Shown: positions 14,126 through 19,543 of the stretch, piece after piece
How positions within the stretch are numbered: the first letter of the stretch is position 1
Layout of the letters: the number at the start of each line of letters is the position of its first letter
Source: VAZQ01 sp036555745
GTDB lineage: Bacteria > Pseudomonadota > Alphaproteobacteria > Rhizobiales > Xanthobacteraceae
Length of the DNA stretch: 20,311 nt
Assembly: GCA_036555745.1 (NCBI GenBank)
Contig: DATBKV010000238.1
Coordinates: forward strand, 1-20,311
Reading direction: 5' to 3'
Program-made: the position numbers and the translations under genes
The notes under the pieces: model-generated
Database searches by the model: none
The model's input: the letters and a program-made list of their open reading frames with translations, nothing else
Told to the model about the DNA's origin: nothing

Positions 14126-14213
14126 GGGGTCAGAGCCCCGAATCTGAAAAGCCGAAGGCGTTCCCACGATTTAGGGCTCTGACCCCGATTTTTCGATTTA
14201 GGGCTCTGACCCC
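14126..14213. repeat. Full-length GGGGTCAGAGCCC element plus extra right arm (copy 4)
   Basis: Arms 14126-14139 and 14174-14186 form a 61-bp unit, followed by a second right arm at 14201-14213 with CGATTTA between. The left end lies 9 bp after the NHL gene stop; the right end joins directly to a truncated Phd/YefM-like antitoxin gene. Confidence 0.93.
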
Positions 14214-14264
14214 GGCAGCGTTCGCCTTTACGTAGCTGATCGGCCTGACGCGCGTAGGCTTCAT
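14214..14264 (-). pseudogene. N-terminal fragment of a Phd/YefM-type antitoxin cut by a repeat element
   Basis: On the minus strand ATG 14264 opens MKPTRVRPISYVKANAA, which closely matches the N-terminus of Phd/YefM antitoxins (VRPISYLKANAAE). The next codons (GGG GTC AGA GCC) belong to the repeat arm ending at 14213, and the frame then reads through repeat sequence to a stop at 14130. The rest of the antitoxin and any toxin gene are missing. Upstream codons to 14333 (MPARVKAPIDWLARGPI) are also open and may be an extended N-terminus. Confidence 0.6.
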
Positions 14265-14348
14265 AAGACCGAATTTAGCCTTTATCGGTCCACGGGCAAG
14301 CCAGTCGATCGGCGCTTTGACGCGCGCGGGCAACCGCTTGGCGCGCCG

Positions 14349-14382
14349 GGGATAACGCCCTCCCGGCGATGCGCGGCACCAT
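14349..14382 (+). promoter_or_regulatory. Promoter-like block B: GGGATAAC-N20-CACCAT
   Basis: GGGATAAC (14349-14356), 20 nt, then CGG-CACCAT (14377-14382), 32 nt before ATG 14415. It is preceded by TTGGCGCGCC. The layout matches block A of the paralogous gene. Confidence 0.5.
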
Positions 14383-14414
14383 GCAGGCTACCGTTACGCG
14401 AGAGGAGCATGGAC

Positions 14415-14819
14415 ATGAGCGTGAGCAACCGGGTCTACATCGTCGAAGGCGACAGCATCACTCCCGTGGCGCAAAAGATATTCGACGATTTCTTCTTCAG
14501 CGAGAGGCCGGCGCTTGGCGCCTATTCCGGCCGCACGCTGACGTTCGCGATGCCCACCTACGAGCTCGAGAACAAGCGCCCGGCCCGCATCGTCCGCTTC
14601 GACACGCTGCGGCTCGCGGTCAAGCAGGACGGCTCGCTCGACCAGGACCACTATCGCCGTTGCCTCACGGACATCTTCTCGGCCATCGATGCGGAAGACC
14701 CGGCGCGCGCGTCAACGGCCAGAAAATACCGCTCGCCGAACATCTCGGAGAAAGCCTACAAGCGAGTCCTGGCTCACCTGAGCATTCACGAGCCCGTCGC
14801 TCTTGCAGCGGCCGCCTAG
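14415..14819 (+). CDS. Uncharacterised ~134-aa protein, paralogue of the gene at 9736
   Basis: ATG 14415 is preferred over ATG 14409 because the AGAGGAG ribosome site (14401-14407) is 7 nt from 14415 but only 1 nt from 14409. The product (MSVSNRVYIVEGD...) aligns with the 9736 protein along nearly its whole length, including FDDFFF, PALGAYSGRTLTFAMPTYE, RPARIVRFDTLRL, DGSLDQDHYRR and ISEKAYKRVLAHL. It lacks a short insert before the last helix and has an alanine-rich tail. No signal peptide or membrane segment. The family is not recognised. Confidence 0.85.
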   Translation: MSVSNRVYIVEGDSITPVAQKIFDDFFFSERPALGAYSGRTLTFAMPTYELENKRPARIVRFDTLRLAVKQDGSLDQDHYRRCLTDIFSAIDAEDPARASTARKYRSPNISEKAYKRVLAHLSIHEPVALAAAA

Positions 14820-14828
14820 CTGGCACGC

Positions 14829-14877
14829 TCAGGGACAGACCCTGCTTCTGGCTTCTGTTTTTGTGGTCTGTCCCTGA
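14829..14877. repeat. 13-bp inverted repeat, AGGGACAGACC core
   Basis: Perfect arms TCAGGGACAGACC (14829-14841) and GGTCTGTCCCTGA (14865-14877) enclose a 23-nt T-rich loop, starting 9 bp after the stop at 14819. A further GGGG-TCTGG-CCCC motif lies at 14889-14901. Sited between convergent genes, it may act as a bidirectional terminator. Confidence 0.88.
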
Positions 14878-14935
14878 TCTTCGATTCAGGGGTCTGGCCC
14901 CGATCTTGTTTTTCTCGCGGGCCGACCACGCGCAA

Positions 14936-15730
14936 TCAGTAAGCCACCGAAAACTGCGCGCGCAGCTGCCAATGGGCGGCGCCGTCGGGCCTCACGACGT
15001 TGGAATACGCACCGAGCTGCCATCCCATGCCCTGCAGGCGCGACGGAAATATCCTGCCCACGTCGAACCCGAGAGGCACGGTCCAGCGTTGGCCTGCAGG
15101 CGCTTTCCAGTCGTAGGCAAAGGTCGGGTTGGTCTGGATGTACCAGTTGCTGGGGTAGGTGTAGCTCAATTGGCTCTCGATCTGCGTGAGACTGACCTCC
15201 TCGCGGTCGTGTGCCCCTGCAAAAGACCAGAGATGGCTCACCAGGATCCCGTTGACCCAGGGCTCGTTCGCGTAGATGAAAGCTGCGGTCGGGCCTGCGG
15301 ACCATTTGCCCGTGCCGAGAAGGGTGTCGGTCGCAGTGGGTAGCTGCATGATCGGGCCTGCGCCCCAGATCCACGCACCCGTCCGCGCTGGCGAGAGGAA
15401 AAAAGAGCTGCTGAGGTCCCCCAGTCCCGTTGTTTTCTCCGGGTCGGGAAGACGGGTGAGCGACACGCTGGAGCGCGTAATGACATGCCAGTCGTCGTTC
15501 AGCCGGAACGGCAGGACGGGCTGGAAATTGAGCGCCGGCTGGCTCTTATGGTCCGGCCCGACGCCGAAATCAACGCTGGCGGTCGTCGAGAGCTTGGTAA
15601 CGTCCGCGATCGGGTTCAGCTGCTTCTCGACCGCGGTCGCCTCGGCGGGATGCGCGGATTGGGAAAGTGCGAGCGCGAGCAGGGACAGCAGTGCTGACGA
15701 TGCAACCAGGTTCGGCCGCGCTGCGCTCAT
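14936..15730 (-). CDS. Outer-membrane beta-barrel protein ('neuromedin U'/transporter-type)
   Basis: About 264 aa from ATG 15730, which has ACGGA a few nt upstream; in-frame ATGs at 15736 and 15748 are also possible. Far-upstream codons to 16090 are Arg/Pro-rich and overlap the divergent gene, so they are excluded. The N-terminus is a signal peptide (LVASSALLSLLALALSQSAHPAEA). The rest alternates polar and aromatic residues in ~10-residue strands (LNFQPVLPFRL, DWHVITRSSVSL, WIWGAGPIMQLPTA, GKWSAGPTAAFIY, WYIQTNPTFAYDW) and ends with QLRAQFSVAY, a barrel-type aromatic C-terminus. The pattern matches proteins automatically named 'neuromedin U' or porin-like transporters. Passive transport is a plausible role; the substrate is unknown. 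Confidence 0.85.
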   Translation of the reverse strand: MSAARPNLVASSALLSLLALALSQSAHPAEATAVEKQLNPIADVTKLSTTASVDFGVGPDHKSQPALNFQPVLPFRLNDDWHVITRSSVSLTRLPDPEKTTGLGDLSSSFFLSPARTGAWIWGAGPIMQLPTATDTLLGTGKWSAGPTAAFIYANEPWVNGILVSHLWSFAGAHDREEVSLTQIESQLSYTYPSNWYIQTNPTFAYDWKAPAGQRWTVPLGFDVGRIFPSRLQGMGWQLGAYSNVVRPDGAAHWQLRAQFSVAY

Positions 15731-15864
15731 CACCATTCCGTAAAGCATGAAGCGTGGTTGGACGCTTGCAACGACGTCGCTGCGGGAATATAACGTAAAT
15801 ACAAATGACGCCTGAAACGGGGGCGGCGTCGGCCGCCGGCGCGTCACCTGGGAGGAACGTTCCG

Positions 15865-17070
15865 ATGGCGGCTTCTCAACCGCTTGCCGGCAGAACATTG
15901 GGGGAATCGGGCGATTTCTCGCTCGTGCTGGGCGGGCCGCTCTTTCAGCTCCTGCGCCGGGCGCATATCTCGGGCGACGCGCTGGAGCTGGCCGCGCGCC
16001 GCGTTGTCCTGATTTCGCTGCTTGCATGGCTCCCCCTGCTCGTGCTGTCGGCCGCGGAGGGGCACGTCCTCTCCGGAGTCGCGGTTCCATTCCTGCGGGA
16101 CCTGGAGGTCCACGTCCGGTTCCTGGTGGTGGTGCCGTTTCTCGTGGCTGCCGAGCTGGTGGTGCACCAGCGGATGCGGTTCGTCGTGGGCCAGTTTCTC
16201 GATCGCGACCTGATACCGCAGGCCGACCGGGCGCGCTTCGATGCCGCCGTCGCGTCGGCGTTCAGGCTGCGCAACTCGGTCGCCGCCGAGGTGTCGCTCG
16301 TGGCGCTGGTCTACATCGTCGGCGTCACGCTCGTGTGGCGGAACTACATGGCGCTCCCGGCTGCGACCTGGTACGCAACGCCCTCGCCCGGCGGCACGGA
16401 ATTGACCCTGAGCGGGTGGTGGTTCGGCTACGTGAGCCTGCCGCTTTTTCAGTTCCTGCTGGTGCGCTGGTACTTCCGCCTGTTCATCTGGGCGCGGTTT
16501 CTGTGGCAGGTCTCCCGCATCGAGCTGAACCTGGTTCCCACCCACCCCGACCGGCTGGGCGGCCTCGGCTTTCTTCCGGGCACGGCGTACGCATTCATAC
16601 CCCTTGCGGTGGCGCATGGAGCGATGGTGGCCGGCCTGATCGCGAGCCGCATTTTCTACACCGGCGCTACGCTTCTTTCGTTCAAGGTCGAAATCTGCGT
16701 GATCGTGGGTTTCATGCTGTGCCTGCTGTTTGGCCCGCTGATGGTGTTCGTGGGGCAGCTCGCCGCGGCCAAGCGCGCCGGCGCACGCGAGTACGGAACG
16801 CTCGCACAGCGCTACGTGCGCGAGTTCGACGCGAAGTGGCTGCGCGGGGGTGCAAGCGCGGACGAGCCGCTCGTCGGCAGCGCCGACATCCAGTCCCTCG
16901 CCGACCTGGGCAACAGCTACGAGGGCGTGCGCTCCATGCGGATCTTCCCGGTCACACGGGATGCGGCTTTCCAGGTCGGCGGCGCGACGCTCGCCCCGAT
17001 CGTGCCGCTCGCACTCACCATGATGCCCGCCGAGGAGCTGCTGAAGCAGTTGTTCCAGATACTGGTCTGA
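15865..17070 (+). CDS. Polytopic inner-membrane protein of unknown function
   Basis: ATG 15865 (MAASQPLAGR) has GGGAGG 9 nt upstream, so it is preferred over ATG 15805; 401 aa. About six hydrophobic segments are visible: VVLISLLAWLPLLVLSA, VRFLVVVPFLVAAELVV, AEVSLVALVYIVGVTLVW, WWFGYVSLPLFQFLLV, FIPLAVAHGAMVAGLIA and ICVIVGFMLCLLFGPLMVFV. A soluble ~100-residue C-terminal part (YGTLAQRYVREFDAKWL...) ends with a short hydrophobic helix. Conserved-looking polar motifs, WARFLWQVSRIELNLVPTHPDRLGGLGFL and RRAHISGD, lie near membrane edges. No transporter or enzyme signature is recognised. It is divergent from the outer-membrane barrel gene and may share regulation. Confidence 0.85.
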   Translation: MAASQPLAGRTLGESGDFSLVLGGPLFQLLRRAHISGDALELAARRVVLISLLAWLPLLVLSAAEGHVLSGVAVPFLRDLEVHVRFLVVVPFLVAAELVVHQRMRFVVGQFLDRDLIPQADRARFDAAVASAFRLRNSVAAEVSLVALVYIVGVTLVWRNYMALPAATWYATPSPGGTELTLSGWWFGYVSLPLFQFLLVRWYFRLFIWARFLWQVSRIELNLVPTHPDRLGGLGFLPGTAYAFIPLAVAHGAMVAGLIASRIFYTGATLLSFKVEICVIVGFMLCLLFGPLMVFVGQLAAAKRAGAREYGTLAQRYVREFDAKWLRGGASADEPLVGSADIQSLADLGNSYEGVRSMRIFPVTRDAAFQVGGATLAPIVPLALTMMPAEELLKQLFQILV

Positions 17071-17101
17071 AGCCCAGCCAGTTCATTTTCGGTTCCGGGC
17101 C

Positions 17102-17614
17102 TCACGCCGCGACGGCAGCCCGCCTCGGCCTGCCGCGAGGGCGATGCAGGGGAACGCCCCGGCGTTCCACCTTGTAGAGGGCGGGCGCTTCGCTTGCCTG
17201 CAGCGTAAAGGGATTGCGCACCGTGACCGGGCCGAGCTTCGCGCCGTCCGGCAAGTCCTCGGTGAGCAGCAGCTGGCAGTCCTGCAGCTGGGCCGCCGCC
17301 ACGATGGTGCTGTCCCACCACGCGAAGCGATAGCGGCGCTCGATCTCGTGCGCACGGCGCAGCACGGCTTCGTCGACCGGATACGGCTTCCAGGAGAGGT
17401 ATCGCTCGAGGTAGTGCCAGGCGCCGTCCGGCGAGATTCCGAGCTTGCGCGTGGCGACCGAATAGGCCTCGGCCAGGGCCTGAGTACTAGTGCGACCGAG
17501 CTGCTGGTCCCAAAGAGTCTCGATCCACTCCGCGGCGCGAGCCTGCTTGGCGGCATCCCGCCAGTCGCGCACGTAGATGAAAACGTTAGCGTCGACGAAG
17601 CACGGGCCGGTCAT
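17102..17614 (-). CDS. vapC: VapC-type PIN-domain ribonuclease toxin
   Basis: A 170-aa PIN protein. The acidic active-site residues are visible in order: D8 (CFVDANVFIY), E49 (ALAEAYSV), D101 (AWWDSTIVAAA) and D120 (LLTEDL); together they bind divalent metal for RNA cleavage. The core ends near residue 137 (VRNPF); the final ~33 residues are Arg/Pro/Ala-rich and extend beyond the usual VapC length. The ATG overlaps the antitoxin gene by 29 bp, a normal antitoxin-toxin order. The start is fixed by the typical M-x-FVDANVFIY opening. The toxin appears intact. Confidence 0.93.
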   Translation of the reverse strand: MTGPCFVDANVFIYVRDWRDAAKQARAAEWIETLWDQQLGRTSTQALAEAYSVATRKLGISPDGAWHYLERYLSWKPYPVDEAVLRRAHEIERRYRFAWWDSTIVAAAQLQDCQLLLTEDLPDGAKLGPVTVRNPFTLQASEAPALYKVERRGVPLHRPRGRPRRAAVAA

Positions 17615-17837
17615 GGATCTCCTCGCGCGTCGGATAGGGCTGCGGCCGGCCCTTCAAGGGCCACGGCTTGAGATCTTGCCGCCAGGCGCGGTACGCCGCC
17701 TCGTACTCGTCCGAATGGCGCAGCTCCTTGCGCAGCACCTCGCCGATATAGCGCGACAGGCTCATCTTGCGCTCCGCAGCCTCCACCCGGGCGCGTGCCG
17801 CCGTGTCCTCGTCGAGCGTCACGGTGACGTTTTTCAT
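17586..17837 (-). CDS. vapB: VapB-type ribbon-helix-helix antitoxin
   Basis: An 83-aa protein. Residues 2-40 (KNVTVTLDEDTAARARVEAA, then SLSRYIGEVLRKEL) form a ribbon-helix-helix DNA-binding domain. The C-terminal half (YEAAYRAWRQDLKPWPL, then YPTREEIHDRP) is the extended toxin-wrapping tail typical of VapB. It is first in the operon, and its last 29 bp overlap vapC. A 17-bp palindrome lies 13 bp before the start and is a good candidate for autoregulation by the VapBC complex. Confidence 0.9.
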   Translation of the reverse strand: MKNVTVTLDEDTAARARVEAAERKMSLSRYIGEVLRKELRHSDEYEAAYRAWRQDLKPWPLKGRPQPYPTREEIHDRPVLRRR

Positions 17838-17849
17838 GAACCTGGATAT

Positions 17850-17866
17850 TACACGGACTTCGTGTA
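17850..17866 (-). promoter_or_regulatory. Probable VapBC operator TACACG-N5-CGTGTA
   Basis: A perfect 6-bp-arm inverted repeat (17850-17855 and 17861-17866) with 5-nt spacer directly upstream of vapB. On minus it runs into TAATAT, a possible -10 box, so a bound complex would block transcription. Confidence 0.6.
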
Positions 17867-17933
17867 TTTACGCCGAATCAAGCCGCTCGCCGCGAAACGC
17901 CGGAGCGCAAGCCGATATCAATCTGAGCTGGCG

Positions 17934-17951
17934 CGACTACCCTGGTAGTCG
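17934..17951. repeat. Palindrome CGACTACC-CT-GGTAGTCG
   Basis: 8-bp perfect arms around CT, the same family as the 20-bp palindrome at 1464-1483. It lies 16 bp from the full repeat element at 17967. The rest of 17867-17933 shows nothing recognisable. Confidence 0.7.
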
Positions 17952-17966
17952 TCCGGCGTCAGCCTG

Positions 17967-18027
17967 GGGGTCAGAGCCCCGAATCTGAAAAGCCGGAGGC
18001 GAGCCTACGATTTAGGGCTCTGACCCC
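17967..18027. repeat. Full-length GGGGTCAGAGCCC element (copy 5)
   Basis: Arms 17967-17980 and 18015-18027 with interior AAAAGCCGGAGGCG and CGATTTA; 61 bp. Its right flank (GATTTTTCG) is the exact break point of the antitoxin-like gene fragment on the minus strand. Confidence 0.93.
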
Positions 18028-18033
18028 GATTTT

Positions 18034-18156
18034 TCGCGTCACTACGTTCGACCCTTCCTGTAGCAGTCGCTTGAAGTACTTCCCTCGCTCAGCCTTGGAG
18101 TAGTCGAAGTCGTATGGCACGAACCCGGCGACCTGCTTTCCCTTCCCGTCGCGCAT
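18034..18156 (-). pseudogene. 5' fragment of an antitoxin-like gene truncated by a repeat element
   Basis: From ATG 18156 the product begins MRDGKGKQVAGFVPYDFDYS and continues through KAERGKYFKRLLQEGSNVV. It resembles antitoxin-type proteins with 'YDFSKAxRGKY-x-KR-x-x-EGTNVV-x-LDPDVA' (remembered pattern). Just after NVV the frame enters the repeat flank and arm (read as KIGVRALNR) and stops at 17971. About half of the expected protein is missing. It is third in a minus-strand series after the DUF4258- and DUF2283-like genes, with an 18-bp gap, so it was probably part of that toxin-antitoxin-like operon. Confidence 0.6.
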
Positions 18157-18174
18157 CGCCTGCTCTGCGACCGA

Positions 18175-18390
18175 TCAACTGCCGCCGGCGGAAGCCACTT
18201 CGAACTCGAGCTGCTTGAGGTCGGCGCTCGGTACGCGCCGCTTCACGTCCAGCACTTCGATTCCGACGACTTCACCGGCCGCATTGAAGTCGAGGATGAT
18301 CCCGGGCTTGACCTCTTCCGATTCGACGACGTCCGATTCGTCCAGGCTGAGGTACAGGGCGTCGACCTGCTCGTCGTAGTGCATTTTCAT
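18175..18390 (-). CDS. DUF2283-family small protein
   Basis: 71 aa from ATG 18390 (MKMHYDEQVDALYLSL; ATG 18384 is an alternative). The DUF2283 pattern is clear: YDEQVDALYLSL, then KPGIILDFNAAGEVVGIEVLDV, a small all-beta fold. DUF2283 genes are often paired with DUF4258 genes in toxin-antitoxin-like units. Here the ATG overlaps the DUF4258-like stop as ATGA. It probably acts as the antitoxin-like partner; activity is not shown. Confidence 0.88.
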   Translation of the reverse strand: MKMHYDEQVDALYLSLDESDVVESEEVKPGIILDFNAAGEVVGIEVLDVKRRVPSADLKQLEFEVASAGGS

Positions 18391-18668
18391 GGTCTGCCTC
18401 TCAGCCGGCGGTCGAAATAGACGGTGATCACCCGCAGTGGATTGACGCTCGGATTGTAGAGCACCCGTAGTACGCGATAGTTGCGTTCCGCTACACGCAG
18501 GAACGCATGCATCACGCCGGGCTTTGCCGGATCGGGTTGCCTCCAGTCCGGACCGGTCAACGCGTGTTCGATCCACGCGATGTCGATCTTTCGTTTTAGC
18601 GCGGCGGCTTCAGCGTGGCTGGTGAGTTGGTAGACCGGGACCACGCCCGTACCAACGCCCGGCCACAC
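18387..18668 (-). CDS. DUF4258-family toxin-like protein
   Basis: Up to 93 aa from GTG 18668; an internal GTG (residue 9) would fit the usual family start a few residues before YQLTSHAEAAALKRKID. The body carries the DUF4258 pattern: T-S-H-A, an early helix ending WIEHALTGPDW, then G-V-x-x-x-F-x-R-V-A-E-R-N-Y-R-V-L-R-V-L-Y and V-I-T-V-Y-F-D-R-R, as in RelE/BrnT-like folds. It is first in the operon, with a 4-bp overlap to DUF2283. Ribonuclease-type toxicity is inference. Confidence 0.82.
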   Translation of the reverse strand: MWPGVGTGVVPVYQLTSHAEAAALKRKIDIAWIEHALTGPDWRQPDPAKPGVMHAFLRVAERNYRVLRVLYNPSVNPLRVITVYFDRRLRGRP

Positions 18669-18908
18669 TGAATGTTGACGTGACGCATGATTAATCAGCG
18701 AAGCGGCTAACCGCGGGTAGTCGCGCTCTAAGAGGCAGCTGCGACGACTACTCGGGCTTTCGTGCGCGCAGCTCGCTAACCGCGGAAAACTCCATGAGCT
18801 CCCGCCTGCGCGGGAACGACGAACCCCTGACAGAATGACCGCTAACGACCCAAAGCGGACATTCGATTCGGACGGGGCCTTGGCTTCGGGTGACTGGCGA
18901 CGGCACCC
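18669..18908. repeat. Repeat-dense intergenic region, three palindrome families
   Basis: No gene is seen. It holds GTAGTCG/CGACTAC arms (18718-18724 and 18745-18751), the hairpin TCCCGC-CTGC-GCGGGA (18800-18815, a widespread bacterial dispersed-repeat core), and AATGACCGCT-N10-AGCGGACATT (18834-18863). The last is one arm-base from perfect and related to the hairpin at 20095-20132. Confidence 0.75.
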
Positions 18909-19112
18909 TTACTGCGTTCGTGGCGGTTCTGGAAACTGCTGCAGAAGTACGTCGATCACCCGAAGCATGAGTCCTTCGGGTATCGGCTCTTTGCCGAGGA
19001 TGTAGTGCCTCAAGACACTCTCACTTAGCTTCAACTCGGAAGCTAAGTGAGGTATCCCGCCAACCTGCGCCGCCGCGCGCGCCAGGATCCGTCGTGCGCT
19101 GTCCACCTTCAT
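18909..19112 (-). CDS. Small HTH-like protein (67 aa)
   Basis: ATG 19112 is preferred over TTG 19118. The product reads MKVDSARRILARAAAQVGGI then PHLASELKLSESVLRHYILGKEPIPE, with helix-turn-helix spacing like short Cro/C1-type proteins that carry 'G-x-x-x-L-A-x-x-L-x-x-S-x-x-x-L-x-x-Y-x-x-G'. It probably binds DNA or modulates another regulator. The gene lies 33 bp after the Hsp20 stop on the same strand and may be cotranscribed with it. The HTH coding segment contains a perfect 13-bp inverted repeat. Confidence 0.7.
   Translation of the reverse strand: MKVDSARRILARAAAQVGGIPHLASELKLSESVLRHYILGKEPIPEGLMLRVIDVLLQQFPEPPRTQ
19020..19051. repeat. Perfect 13-bp inverted repeat inside the small HTH gene
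   Basis: CTCACTTAGCTTC (19020-19032), loop AACTCG, GAAGCTAAGTGAG (19039-19051). It encodes HLASELKLSE of the recognition region, so codon use happens to give, or is selected to give, a strong hairpin or operator. Confidence 0.85.
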
Positions 19113-19145
19113 TCGCAATCCCGGTAAGTCGGGCGATCCGCCGGT

Positions 19146-19526
19146 TCACGAAGAGCTGATTTCGATGCGTCGCGGCTTCGCGTGTTCGGCCTTTGGAATG
19201 CGCAATTTGAGGACGCCCTGCTTGAGATCCGCCGTGAGCTTGCCCGTGTCGAACTCTCTGGATAGCGCGAATACACGCCGGAATCGAGACCGCGCAACTT
19301 CCACATGCGTAGCCTCCATTTCCTTTGGCATCTCCAGCGCCATCTTGCCGTCGAGGAACAGATTCTCGCCGTCCACATGCAAGTCCAGGTTTTCCCTTGC
19401 GACGCCCGGGAGATCCGCGTAGAGGGTGATGCCCCCTTCGTCTTCGATCACATCCACCGGAGGCAAAAGGAAAGGCTCGTCCGGTAGGGAATCCTTCGTC
19501 CGCGCAGCAACGTTTTGATCGCTCAT
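19146..19526 (-). CDS. Small heat-shock protein, Hsp20/alpha-crystallin family (second of pair)
   Basis: A 126-aa cytosolic chaperone that holds unfolding proteins without ATP. ATG 19526 is preceded by GGAGGAGG. The alpha-crystallin domain runs from PPVDVIEDEGGITLYADLPG through LDLHVDGENLFLDG to GVLKLRIPKAE; G-V-L-x-L-x-I-P-K is the family signature. The C-terminus ends RRIEISSS, a weak I-x-I anchoring motif. Its start is 17 bp after the stop of the upstream Hsp20, so the two are one operon. The two paralogues share only domain-level similarity and may form mixed oligomers. Confidence 0.95.
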   Translation of the reverse strand: MSDQNVAARTKDSLPDEPFLLPPVDVIEDEGGITLYADLPGVARENLDLHVDGENLFLDGKMALEMPKEMEATHVEVARSRFRRVFALSREFDTGKLTADLKQGVLKLRIPKAEHAKPRRIEISSS

Positions 19527-19543
19527 AGCCTCCTCCTTTCCTT

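Noticed and set aside
12085..14213. Regularly spaced repeats suggesting a CRISPR array
   Set aside because: Copies are palindromic, 0.8-1.2 kb apart with genes between, and lack uniform short spacers and cas genes.
14333..14819. Frameshifted plus-strand 324-aa frame from 14369
   Set aside because: It starts in a different frame from the paralogous 134-aa gene and crosses into the antisense of the outer-membrane barrel gene.
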